NCBI GenBank assembly: GCA_902729315.2
Contig: LR746275.1
Span: 3,008,501-3,072,500, forward strand
From: Spirodela intermedia
Taxonomy: Eukaryota; Streptophyta; Magnoliopsida; Alismatales; Araceae
Direction of reading: 5' to 3'
Length of the DNA: 64,000 nt
The position numbers were made by a program, and so were the translations under genes. Each line of letters begins with the position of its first letter. Position 1 is the first letter of the stretch. Shown here one piece after another: positions 11,890 to 22,339 of this stretch. The notes beneath the pieces are model-generated. The model worked only from the letters and a program-made list of their open reading frames with translations, made no database searches and was not told where the DNA came from.

Positions 11890-12654
11890 TTAGAAGCTAC
11901 AATAAGTGAACCCTTAGTAATCTTCTAGTTGCTTGCACAAAACTTGTCATGAAAGTCACATCATCAAGCATTTCAACTGAAATTAAATTCAGTCTTAAAC
12001 CTTCCACTTGTCTCACATTTTTCAGCACCAATTCATAGCCAAGATTGGTCTTGATGTGGACATCATCGATGCCAATGATGTTTGCTGTCCCTTCATTGCC
12101 CATCTTGATGACGCCCAAGTTTCCAGCTTTGCACTTGGCAAAGGACTCCCTCTTGAGTATGGCATGATATGAGGGTCCTGTATCAATGATCTATTCTGAA
12201 TCTTTACTAAAACAAGAATATATTTCGTCAGATGTAGACAAAATCAAGTAATCACCACTTTGAATAGTGGCCATGGTATTCCTTTTTGATTCTTCATTGT
12301 CTACTTCTTTTTCTTTTTTCTTGCTCTTCTTGGGCTGCTTGCACTGATTCTTGAAGTTTCCTTTTTCACCACAGTTGTAACAAGTGATCTCCTTTCTTGA
12401 TCTTGACTTGCTTTTACCTTTGGAGTGACTTTTATCTCTTGACTTTGACCGCCCTCTATTTTCTATGATGAGTGCTTGTACTTCACTATGAGAACTGATT
12501 GAGTTTTTATGTCTCAACGCCTTATTGAGTAAACGGCTTGTTACTTGATTCATGATGACAACACCATCTGGTGCAGAATTGATGAGAGAAACCGCCAACG
12601 TCTCCCAACTATCTAACAACGATATTATCCAATTGTTCCCATTCAAGCTAATCA
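11890..12654 (-). pseudogene. Copia gag (deleted) and protease remnant
   Basis: The ORF 12191-12682 contains a CCHC-like knuckle CYNCGEKGNFKNQC, a lysine-rich tail and the gag segment LLDSWETL..SLINSAPDG. The first residues SLNGNNW resemble the gag N-terminus but are joined directly to the late UBN2-type segment. About two thirds of gag therefore seems deleted. The protease/linker region (11897-12118) retains LVLKNVRQVEGLRLNLISV, but the protease itself is degraded. The gag frame starts within the 5' LTR boundary, leaving no leader. Confidence 0.75.
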
Positions 12655-13170
12655 TGCTAGAAGACAGAAGTAAAATGAACAACTCACAACCAAAGACACA
12701 ATAATTTACGTGGTTCGGAGGTCAGCCTCCTACATTCACGGGCGACAAAGAAAAGCTCCACTAGATGAAATAGAAGTACAGAAGAATACTCCTTAGAAAC
12801 CAAAATACAAATCTCTAATCGTGGCCCTCAAAGAACTCACTAATTTCTCACCAACAAGTAGAGATCTCTCAGTCAGAAACCCTCTCCCAACCTCTCTGGT
12901 ACTCTTTGGTCACTGGTGCTGCGAGATGAGAAGAGTTAGTCTCTATTTATAGACCTACTTCAGCTGCCTCAGAAACGTGCCAACCTTTTCCTCCTTGGAG
13001 CAGAAACGGTTCAGCTGAACCGTTTCTTCCTTTTGGCTTGGCCTTTTCACGTTTGGTCCGTTTCGCACGTCTCATCTTCTCTCTCTCTCTCCTCCGATTA
13101 CATGCGGTTCTTCTCCGCCGCCATATGAGCCGACATGGACATGGCCACTTTATGAGCCACGTGTCCAACA
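12655..13170 (-). repeat. 5' LTR of the Copia element
   Basis: Minus strand, TGTTGGACACGTGGC to ...CTTCTAGCA, 516 bp, aligning with 8549-9099. It retains the minus-strand TATAAATAGAGACT near 12945. It contains a G-box-like CACGTG near its start. Flanked on the right by non-repeated GC-richer sequence. Confidence 0.82.
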
Positions 13171-14039
13171 GGCTTCTTCCCTTCTACGCTCTAAATCATG
13201 AACTCTAATTTCATAAATGATCGCTAAATTTCTGCTTTCTGTGTGGACGAATGTTTAGCCCCGGATTCTAAGTAAATCTCCTCGTAAAAAAGGTTGGATC
13301 GTGCTCCCCGACGTCCAACCGAGAGGAAAAACTATACAAGTCCCCGGGTCGTCCACAACTGATACTGGGTCCTCTTGACACTGGCGAAACCGTTTGCGCC
13401 AGGTCTGGTGCCGTCAGTCGTCCTTCTTCCCCTGGCAGGTTGCCACGGGTAGTTTTCCGATTCGCCGTTTAACCACCCGAAACCGGCATCGACCGTTGAT
13501 CCGAACGCCGAGCAGCCTCACTCACACTTCGGAATAATTCCCCGATCCTACTGCGATAGTTGCACAATGAGAAGAATACTATTCCCGAGAAATAGAGGTG
13601 TACAAGGGGAAGGAGAAGAGTCCTGAACGACCCTCTTCTCCGTCCGTGACTTCCCACTCTCACCCAGATCTCAGTCAACTCGTTCACTGACAACATCGTT
13701 CGTCTGTTCGAATAATCTCCCTTCTATTGAGGGAGAGGTGAATAACCTCCAGCGCATTATTCAAAGCTAAGACTACGGCAGACTGCTGAACCACCTTTTA
13801 ACGGTTTGATAAGCTACTCAATTCAAGATCACCGACTGAACCAAGTGAATGTGTATGTGTTGGTGGGTGTCACCCAACCCGCTGACCTACGCCGGGGGAG
13901 GGTGACGCGGGCAGTTTCTCTAACAGCCCGTCATAATGGGAGGGATGAGGGCTTATCATTGTATTCATAGTGAAGTATTCTTCTTCTACTACTCTTCCCT
14001 CTCTTCATCTCTTTATCTTGTCCTATTGTTGATTCTCTT
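13171..14039. other. Unassigned GC-richer spacer
   Basis: Sequence of mixed composition between the Copia 5' LTR and the nsLTP relic. ORFs on the minus strand (13469-13696, 13931-14188) show no recognisable domain. A stretch around 13850-13930 has CACCCAACCCGCTGAC and GGGGGAGGGTGACGCGG. I cannot assign it. Confidence 0.3.
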
Positions 14040-14280
14040 GAGGCTAAAGGGGCTGTCCTGAGAGCTCTCTTGTGAACAACGACGTCGTGGACAGATAGAG
14101 GTGGTCCATACCATCTCTTGGATATTCTCTTCATGTTATTGGTGCTCTGATATCTCCTGCATATATATAAGTCCAGATTTGCTTCCACACGTGTGTATCC
14201 TCCTTACAGTATGTTATCTGACTGATATTTCCCACTCTCGCGGGTTTGGCCTTTTCTCCTATGTAGGGTTAATTGAAACC
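14040..14280 (+). pseudogene. Degenerate third nsLTP copy
   Basis: A decayed plus-strand nsLTP lies in the spacer. 14050-14095 aligns with the segment encoding [13 protein letters not shown] (shared TCCTGAGAGCTCT and ACAGATAG). 14120-14190 aligns with the [18 protein letters not shown] segment (CTCTTC...GGTGCTCTGATATCTCCT...TATAAG). It is followed by a GTGTGTATCC donor-like site, an intron-like stretch with TTTGGCCTTTTCTCCTATGTAG (acceptor ending 14266), and G-GTT-AAT-TGA, which mirrors exon 2 of the intact genes. Part of exon 1 and all of its 5' portion are missing and frames are broken. The match is by eye but covers exon, intron and exon in order. Confidence 0.6.
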
Positions 14281-15184
14281 TAACAGGAAACTTCCGTTGT
14301 AATCTTGTATCTATCCTTCGTTATTAGATGTTTTGAGAAGACAGACGAGCTTTTTGACTCAGTTGCTCTATCTTCAGTTCAAATACTTGGGCGAGATGTT
14401 GACTTATTTAGCTTGTAGATGGTCCGGTGTTTAATAATAGTAATTGTTATGAATTTATTCTTATTAGGAGTAATTGTATACTGTTTTACATATCACCCTT
14501 CTCTTCAGGAAATTCTTGTTCGTTTTACTCTGTTTTCCTTTAGCGTCTGTACACCACATTTGGCCAATGTATCCTCTTGGGTCTACTGTATATCAATGTA
14601 TCTTATGAAAAGTGGGAATAAGATAACAACAGCGTTTGTCAAAATACTGCAGGAAAACCTGTAAATGATATTTTCGTTCATCCGGAAAGAGATTTCCAGG
14701 GCAAGAATAGTATCCCTATTTCTGACTTTATTGTGTACTCATAATTTCCTGACATACATATATTGCAGCAACTATGGTCCAATGAGAGAAATCCCTCGTG
14801 AGTTAGAAGACAAGATGAAAAATATCATACCAACTCAAACTCATATAAGAATGTAAGGCCACTGGGCTGTTGACCCCACCTCCCACTTGAAGCCCAATTG
14901 ACCACACCTCCCACTTGAAGGGGAGTCGGGAAGGTTAAGGTAGTTTTTGAGTTGTGAAGTCCCTTGGGGAGAGCACGGGGCTCTCGAACATTCCCCTGTG
15001 TGCACTAGGGATTCTTGCATCGTCTTCCGCTCTCTTTCTTATTTCCCGTTTTGCAAATGTGATTTTTCCCATGATCACCCCTGTTAGGACGCAGTGTCCT
15101 AACAAAGAATCAAGTCATCCACCAACTACAGTATCTAGTTGATTGTTTCAGTCCCTCTCTTGACCATATCAGCACCGATGTCTC
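14281..15184. other. Unassigned sequence between nsLTP relic and right arm
   Basis: AT-rich, with short chance ORFs. Near 14875-14925 the phrase CACCTCCCACTTGAAG occurs twice, about 30 bp apart. The block 14930-15140 looks like decayed retroelement terminal sequence, but I found no partner in the window. No gene supported. Confidence 0.3.
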
Positions 15185-16050
15185 AAAAGGCGTGATCCCT
15201 TTGAATGTACAATATCATAAGATCCCCCCTGGACGAAAACAGTCTGGTCCTAAATACAAGTTTAATTAGCAACTTGAAAAGGCCAGAGACATTGTATATT
15301 TCTACGACATGGCATCATGATTCTTTAACTAAAACATCGAGGATGATTACCTTATTACGTACCTTCTTCATCTACAAGGATAAGCTTTTTTGGGCAGATT
15401 AACAAAGTTATCGATAAACCAATGTTAGGCATAGCCGTTTGAACTTTGAAGACGCATTACGATGGCCACGGGGTTCAAAATTGTTTTCATCCATATTATA
15501 ATGTGAATGTAACGCAGATTTACGTGATTGAACTTCACTTCGTTACTCTTTCCGGTGATCATAATGTATGGGTTATTAAATAAAACTTGATAAAATTGGG
15601 GGCGGTCTTATATATTTAATCAGATATCTACATTGATGTTAAGTGATGCTGGACTATCGCATTAAAATCTTCACCTGGTGATTACTTTAGTAGACGCTTT
15701 TCATCCTGAGAAATACAACTATAGAGTCCTGAGTCTGGGGAAATAACTTCGAGCTCTGATACAATATTTATCGACAACTTGTCAGGAACCCTTTTTAGTT
15801 TCATTTAGAATGACAAAACTCAGGTAGTCGGAAAGTTACCAAGTTTAAAGCAGAAAAAAACGAAAATTCTACCAGCACGGAACAATTTGGACCATTAGAT
15901 GCGAAACAGGAAGACAGCTACGGCGAATAATAGTATCATATCTCATAGATCAAGGGGCATCCCAAGAGCCTACATTATCAAGCAACAAAATACAGCAATA
16001 GTCAGCCCACAGTAATTGGACAAAGGTGGCCTAAAGTGACCACGCCCATC

Positions 16051-16071
16051 TTTATTCTCGCAAAGTTTATT
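16051..16071 (-). other. Polyadenylation signals of nsLTP gene 2
   Basis: Two AATAAA hexamers on the minus strand (16066-16071 and 16051-16056), in the same positions as in gene 1 relative to the stop codon. Confidence 0.55.
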
Positions 16072-16117
16072 AACGTGGGGTAGTAGTTCTCGGAGAAGTC
16101 TGATCTCCAGCCAGGCT

Positions 16118-16577
16118 TTAACTAACCCTGCACAAGAGAAAGGCCAAACCAACGAGAATCAGGGTTATCGGTCAATCACAATAGACAGAAATGTCAGCGT
16201 ATCTTATCGCAGTAAAAGGGGTGGAGAATTACGTACGTGGCGCAGTTGATGGTGGGGCTTATAGTATAGGGGATTGAAACGCCACACCTTCCAGGGAGAG
16301 CGCGTGCCCTGGCAATGTTGACCCCCGCGGCCAACCTCTTCAGGCAGTTACATACGGCTTGGCGGTCTGGCTTCGTGTTTGCCAACGACTTCAGAGTCCT
16401 CACGCCAGCACAGCAAGCGGGCGACGGGGAAGGCACCGTACCTCGTAGATAGGGGTTGCAGGGACCGAGCAACGAAGCCACCCTTCCGCAAGTAATAGCT
16501 GCGTTCACACAGGGCGCCGCCACGAGGAGGCATACGACCACGGCAGCGAGGAGAATACGAATTCCTTTGGAGGCCAT
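16118..16577 (-). CDS. Non-specific lipid transfer protein, type 1 (copy 2), one intron
   Basis: Minus-strand paralogue of the gene at 6670. Exon 1 is 16577-16237, the intron 16236-16128 (GTACGT...TTGTGCAG, 109 bp), exon 2 is 16127-16118. It gives 116 residues with a 26-residue signal peptide, all eight cysteines at the same positions, TKPDR, and PYTIS in place of PYPIS. There are seven replacements against copy 1: A38G, N63K, A85G, R101S, P105T, A108P, S109T. Exon 1 differs at 13 of 341 bases, 8 of them in replacement codons; the intron differs at 2 of 109. An upstream in-frame ATG at 16682 is open because the TGA found in copy 1 is lost here. It lies only about 10 bp after the TATA box, so 16577 is the likely start. 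Confidence 0.93.
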
Positions 16578-16692
16578 GACTAAACCTCGATCTTCCTCGA
16601 CCTTAGCACGCTGTATATTCCTCCTGCCTGAGACTCTTCTTCCGATGGATATATTCTCTGTCGTGGCGGTCGAGCCTTTCATGCGGAACCCT

Positions 16693-16699
16693 CTATATA
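16693..16699 (-). promoter_or_regulatory. TATA box of nsLTP gene 2
   Basis: TATATAG on the minus strand, 116 bp upstream of the ATG at 16577, as in gene 1. The upstream ATG at 16682 would precede the expected transcription start. Confidence 0.7.
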
Positions 16700-17215
16700 G
16701 GAGTGGAGGTGAACATACTCGTCGGCGTGGCGCACAAGAGAATGCAGGTTTCTAATGTCAGCTTGGTAGATGGGGGAGGAACCAGCCGTAAGAGCTGTAC
16801 CTCTTTAAGAAAATTTATTGCGACGACATTTGTGCTTGTTGGCGGCTTGCATGCTCAGCCGACAAATCAATTAGACCACTTGTGCCTGTGTTCGGTGTAC
16901 CGCGGCGGACACTGCCAGTTGGTACAATTACGGAGAGCGAGAACTCTCGTTTTGCAATGAGACAGGCATCTATGTACCGTTCGCCACAAAAGCTTTTTTT
17001 CACAATGGTGACTCTTTGTCCCCGGAGAGGTCACTGATGTTGGCGGCATTAACTGAAGGACGAGGATCTCGTAAGGATATCACAGACGAAGACTTGTAAG
17101 TAAAGAAGGGAAGAATGTACGACCACTCGGATCGTGCAACCGCATGAGAAATCAATTATGTGGTGTCTAATTTATGTGCGGATAAGGTTTTTATGGCACA
17201 TCCAAACACTATAAG

Positions 17216-17357
17216 AGAGGGAGAAAGAGGGGGGGAGAGAGAGGGATAGATAGAGAGAGAGCGAGAGCGGGGGGGGGAGAGAGTGGGAGAGAGGGAGACA
17301 GAGAGTGAGAGGAAGAGAGAGGGAAAGAGAGAGCGAGAGAGAGAGAGAGAGAGAGGT

Positions 17358-17393
<36 letters not shown>

Positions 17394-17442
17394 GAGGAAG
17401 AGAGAGGGAAAGAGAGAGCGAGAGAGAGAGAGAGAGAGAGGT

Positions 17443-17480
<38 letters not shown>
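17216..17480 (-). repeat. (GA)n microsatellite upstream of nsLTP gene 2
   Basis: About 265 bp of GA-rich repeat, 640-900 bp upstream of the nsLTP start, homologous in position to 5837-6012. It contains an 85-bp direct tandem duplication: the block starting GTGAGAGGAAG occurs at 17305 and again at 17390. Arg-Glu and Leu-Ser ORFs through it are artefacts. Confidence 0.9.
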
Positions 17481-17659
17481 ACAATGATCCTTCGAATGGA
17501 CTTCTAAGGCAACTGCAGATTAACACGTCGGACACCTTATCGATCTTATGTCCCTACTCCCGAAGTTTCCGTTCATTAATACCAACCTCATCTCCCGCTG
17601 ATGAAATCCAATGCTTCAACAGACGGTCTTGCCTTTTCCCCACCGACGACGCCGAGACG

Positions 17660-18190
17660 CTCCGCCATGCGTCTCAGAAGCCCACATAATAACCATGCCA
17701 TCCTCTCGGGGGAATTACCCAGGAATGCTGAATTCAGTGCGCTGGAGGGTGGAAATTCCAGTGAACAATTAGTTAGGTGATGAATTGAACCGTGGTTAAG
17801 TAGAAAGCGAAACACTACTACTCCGACGCAGACCGCAAGCTTTAATTCCCCATTACTTCTCTTTAGTTCCGTACTTCATTACCGACACCGCCGACCAAAA
17901 GGTCTAGACTACCACAAACGTCTCCGGAGACTATGAAGACCCAATGCCTTACTCTCCCGGGCGTTCCTCAAGAATGCTACATTCAATGTGAAGTATTTCC
18001 CATCTACTAGAAGTCAACCACTGGTGATTCGATGACGCCCTACTGCCGGCCACAACTCTTTACTCCAATTTTCACCCACGTCTGTGCCAAAGAGCAGCAA
18101 TAGGCGTCCCTGTCGCCTTTAAGAAGACCGCACAAAATCAACGCCGGCTTCTCGAGGGCATTCACTAGGAATGCTCCATTCAACGCATCG
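17660..18190 (-). repeat. Three degenerate tandem units upstream of nsLTP gene 2
   Basis: Minus-strand counterparts of the units at 5130-5650, at roughly 18188-18115, 17985-17925 and 17738-17665. Each contains TTGAAT...AGCATTCCT..., GAA.GCCC.GAGAG and GG.TTG..T...G. In one frame they read as related peptides (NGAFLVNALEKPALILCGLL versus NSAFLGNSPERMAWLLCGLL). The frames are not open throughout the set or in the left arm. Confidence 0.55.
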
Positions 18191-18639
18191 GAACATGGTG
18201 GATCACTACAAATTGTTGAGACACGAAGAAAACCAAGATAAAGCAGAAAACGTATCATTACAACTCCGGCACCGACGAATCCATCTTTGTTCACATCATA
18301 TCGCATCCACGGGCCACCATCACATCAATGTGGTGTTCATCCATTGTATGCCTTATCCATTAGAAAGGCAAATCCCAACAAGTCTTATGGACGAAGCTGT
18401 GGGTCTGACACTATGTGGCTCCCTTCCATTAGGAACGAGGTTCTGTGACATTATGTCCTCAGCCATCATTCCTCTTCCCTTCGTCAATAACACTTGATAT
18501 TACACGAACACATTCAAGCAGCAGATTGCTCCAAGTGCAGTGGAGGCATCCAATGAACCAATGATGAGGAACCCACTTCTTGTTATTGTAGTATTAGATA
18601 TGACTTGGACTAAGTTGAAGATTCTCTACGAGTTTTTCA

Positions 18640-20110
18640 GCTAGCTCTCGCTCTTACTCTAATCGAGTCAGCTACTCCATGACACTCCATCACGGCACAA
18701 CTCACTCGACCGACATGTCTTCAATGGACATAATTATGCATCATGGGCCTCCGAATTTGAGCACTTCTTGACATCACACAGTCTTCTCCACACTTGTTGA
18801 CTGATTTGTCTGATCTCACTGATCTATCCTTTGCTTCATGATCTCAGCTCGATTCAACCATCCTTACCTAGATACTTCAAAGTATTGAGTTGAATATTAC
18901 TAAGCCTCTCGCCTGAATTCACCTTATGTAACAACTCTGGACGACATTGGAGAACATGTACATCAATCAAACAAATATCAGTCACACGGTCGAAATCTTC
19001 AAGTCACTTCTTACCACAAGTAGGGTGACTTCTCACTTCAAGCTCATTTCGGATGTCTCTAGGCCCTAATACAAGAGCTTGTTATCTATCAACCTTCGAC
19101 CATTGACCTTTGAATATTCGAGCACACTGTCAAGGGTTTCTTGTTGGAGTATATTAGAGTGGACTTTAACCATCGATTACCTCTAAGATTCGTGGGATGA
19201 TCTTCTCCAAAGATCAGGTACCTAATACCTCTCACATTTTCTCTACTACACTTCATGTGAGTATAGGCACTCCTCCTACTATCGCCAGTGACACATCTAC
19301 TCCTTTGGCGATGAGATCAGACAATGGTCGTCCATTACGAGGGAAAGGTTATAGTTCTTTTCCTCCATGCATCTACTACGGCAAGTAAAATCACTCATCC
19401 AATAAATGTTAGAAATAGTTCAAAAGCTTAACTCTGCCTAACTAACTCTCCTACCTCCTTCACTAGCTTTGCCAACATTGTCTAGTGTCTTGTCTTTGCC
19501 TTTTCAGGTGACATTGACATCTACCGAGTATAAAGCACTATGTTGTTCTAGTGGTACCATGGCTCATTTCTCGACCAATCTAGCCTCACTTTCGAATCTT
19601 TCTACGTCATGTATACACACTATTTTTGCATCTTCATCTTCACAATGAATTATTGACTCGGAGGCCTCCACCCACAGGACCGACACACTCACCATTTTAT
19701 CATCATACTAGCCTACCCCTCATCATCCACCGGTTACCATTGCCAATAGCCAGACTTGTCTAGTTGACAGCCATGGTCATACCATTGTTTCCTTGAATAT
19801 TTCTCTCACTTAGATTCTCTATGTTATCGGATTTCTTGTCAACCTCTTATCTATCAGTCACATTACTCGAGTCATTCTATGTTTCATTATATTTTTTCTT
19901 TTTCATTATACTTTCTAGGATTTGTATACCGGACGAAGGATTGGTTTAAGGTGTGAGAATAGATGAGGTGTCTACGAGTTAATTTTTGATAAACCTTCCT
20001 CTGGCCTTCAAACTCTTTTTATTTCCTCTACGGCCACTTCATCTCTTTTGTGGCATTGTCGTTTAGGATATCCTTGTTTTGAAAAACTTCAAAAAACCTT
20101 GTTTTGATAT
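18640..20110 (+). pseudogene. Copia relic: gag, protease, GAG-pre-integrase
   Basis: Plus-strand remnants in broken frames. FNGHNYASWASEFEHFL near 18718-18770 is the gag N-terminal motif. A segment reading SFA.W.QLDSTILTWIL-like and L.NMYINQTNISH follows to about 19000. Near 19740-20090 come a protease stretch and TSSLLWHCRLGYPCFEKLQ, the pre-integrase signature. Integrase and RT are absent, so the element is internally truncated. This is a different Copia lineage from 8549-13170, judging by its gag. Confidence 0.7.
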
Positions 20111-20310
20111 CATGTTGACAAGAGGAAGAGATAACCCTAGAATTCATGTATTGAATGAGAGGAGTATATGAGGTTATACAGAAGAGAGGAAGAAAGAGAG
20201 AGAGAAAGGAAAAAGTAAAGATCGTGGAGGAAGAATAGGAACGGACAGAGAATAAGTCCAAAATGGGCTTAGTGGGCTTAGTGGGCCTAGTGAGCTATTC
20301 TAACACATGA
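20111..20310. repeat. Possible LTR remnant next to Copia relic
   Basis: Contains GATATCATGTTGACAAGAGG, a GA-rich stretch and repeated GGGCTTAGTGGGC, and ends ...GAGCTATTCTAACA, which would read TGTTAGAATAGC on the minus strand like a plant LTR start. No second copy is seen in the window, so the assignment is tentative. Confidence 0.35.
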
Positions 20311-20984
20311 AAATCTCTAGACATTTTTTTCTTAAGAAACCTGTTATCTATAGATACGTGCAGTGATCAGTGGCAATGGTAGTGTTTACTATTCATGTTT
20401 TCATCTACAAAACAGATGTATGTTTTAACTTTTTATTTGGAGATGCCATGCATTTAGGAGTAATGATTCAGCTACTCTTTAAAGGCTAGGTTTCTCTTTA
20501 ATGGTTCTTCTACCAAAGGCATGTGACCACATACTTAGGCTTGGTAAATTTCTCTACCTTTTAGCATAGTATGCAAACAAGTGATGGATCGTGTATATGT
20601 ATATGAATCAATATACGTATAAACCTTATCCAACCTTAGGATGTAATTCTGTTTTATTTTCATAGCCCTAATTGTCATGCCTTTGGTATTGTAAGCGAAG
20701 AGATTCTTGCCTTGTCCTTTTTCTTGATCAAGTAAACTATTTTTTCAAGTTTACCATGTCATACTATTAATCTTAGCAAGGCATACTTTTTTTTTTGAGT
20801 GGTCAAACCAGTGAGGTCATTCTTTTTTCGTGGGGAACAGTTGACAAGAGAGTAGGCCAAGCCCCATAGGGGGGCCCACCCATTTTATACTGCTCTCTTC
20901 TTTTTCTCTCTCCTTCCTAGCTATTTAAAGAGTAAGGATATATAGGGTTGATTAAAAATTACTTATTTACCTTATCTAAAGAGT
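20311..20984. other. No gene recognised
   Basis: AT-rich sequence with poly-T and TC-rich stretches (about 20880-20930). Nothing assignable. Confidence 0.3.
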
Positions 20985-21335
20985 AATGATCCTTCTCCCT
21001 CTATCTCTTGGTCTTCCTGTCCTTCCTTTTCCTCTATTTAAATGGGAGCCACATAGTAAAGGGTTAAGAGTTGTCAAAAATTGTGAGATGTGGTGAGAGA
21101 GAAGTTGTGTTCGCAATGAGATTTTCTTTTATGCTGAATATGTTCTTATAGTTCATCTTAAACAAATTTTGTCTTTAATTGTCATGTTTTTGTACTCAAT
21201 CAAAATTGGCAAAATCATGTTCAACCACCAAACGATTCATGTTTTAATGGAGATATTTTATGATATTTCCACTCAATTAGCTGTTAATTTCAGTCTAAAT
21301 AAGTTTTTTTCTTTATTATTGTTAGTGGCCCACTG
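20985..21335 (+). repeat. Dispersed repeat, copy 1 (partner 62100-62425)
   Basis: Shares, in the same order and orientation, ATCCTTCTCC..., CCTCTATTTAAATGG, GTTAAGAGTTG..AAA.TTGTGAGA, AATTGGCAAAATCATGTTCAACCAC, CATGTTTTAATGG and TAGCTGTTAATTTCAGTCTAAATA with the second copy. The TATTTAAATGG could be a promoter TATA box, so an LTR fragment is plausible. Confidence 0.6.
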
Positions 21336-22339
21336 ATGTTAGGTGTATTATCTTCTAGCAAAGCAGATATGTATCTGATATGTATCTCACTTAATTCATT
21401 TTTAAGACTTTATTATCATTTGAGGTAGTGAAAGTTGCAATGGAAGATTTGAGCTTCAAATTCGAAAAACACAAATCTTGAGTGAGGGAAGAAAAAAGAG
21501 GACCTTGAATACACGAGGCTAGATTTTTCTCCATCCTTGAATCCACAAATATGGCTGGAATGATTTTTTAATTCGCAAGGATCAAAATAACATTACTGAA
21601 TGCACAAGGGTTCATTTTAACAACTAGCGAATCCAGAAGGATGAAAATAATATCCCATCTGTTGATGTTGCGGAGATTGATCTCTTATCAGGCCCTATTG
21701 GGCGATAATGGACACATATGTCCTTCGTTCTCATAGAGTTTTATCGTAAACATGTGCTTAAGAGGAGGAACTATAAGGGATGATCCCCTAAACGAAGCTT
21801 GATCTGTGCGTGACTGTGCACGTAGGAAAATTTTCTGAGCCATGTAACTCTGGCGTCACTTCTGATTTTGCCACTCTCCCACTCCCTTTCTCATGTTTCA
21901 TTTTGCATCAGACTCTCCAACGACTTGTATCCACGAGGGTTGTTTGAATCCAAAAACACTCAGAACTCTCTCAAAGATAACAAAATTCATAAGAACCAAA
22001 ACGTTTTTAGGATTATAGTGTGGTAGCCTTTCAATAGGCCAAAAAATAATTGGAGCGCTCCTAAAAAATTGATCACTTGATGTCTAATCATTATATTTAG
22101 CAGCAGAGTGCAAGGAAACAAAGACTCACAGGAGTCCTAAAAGATAAGAAAATAATATAGATAAGCAATGTTAGGAAGAAAAAAGAGCATTTGAGAGCCA
22201 ATAACATCGACAAAATAAAGAAGCTGAAATCTAGTCCAAACGAGTTGGACAATGGTCGCACAAGATATTCTTATTCTTTCAGTGACTACTAGTCCAAGTG
22301 ATAGAGGCAACCTTAATGCAGGTGAGCTGCCACGAGGTT
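21336..22339. other. No gene recognised
   Basis: Unassigned sequence. The minus-strand ORF 22137-22367 overlaps the intron/exon-2 end of the adjacent nsLTP pseudogene and then runs into non-coding sequence, so I do not treat it as a gene. Confidence 0.3.

Larger units (their letters stand above)
8549..13170 (-). mobile_element. Decayed Ty1/Copia LTR retrotransposon
   Basis: About 4.6 kb, read right to left. 5' LTR (12655-13170), shortened gag with zinc knuckle, protease, GAG-pre-integrase, integrase, reverse transcriptase, RNase H, polypurine tract (9100-9116) and 3' LTR (8549-9099). The domain order PR-IN-RT-RH defines Copia. The two LTRs are about 87% identical over a 180-bp stretch counted by eye, so this is an old insertion. 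Frameshifts and stops are scattered throughout. No 5-bp target duplication is visible (TAGCA on the left, GGCTT on the right), and the usual initiator-tRNA primer site and leader are missing between the 5' LTR and gag. It sits in the spacer of the nsLTP inverted duplication. Confidence 0.88.
15185..18605 (-). repeat. Right arm of large inverted duplication
   Basis: Reverse-complement partner of 4690-8075, carrying nsLTP gene 2. It differs from the left arm in its longer GA tract with an 85-bp internal tandem duplication and in many upstream substitutions and small indels. The order of all landmarks is kept. Beyond 18605 a Copia relic begins; inside 15185 the spacer begins. Confidence 0.85.

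Noticed and set aside
17209-17689. Long Arg-Glu and Leu-Ser frames through the GA tract
   Set aside because: They follow from dinucleotide repeat composition; all frames are open in such a tract.
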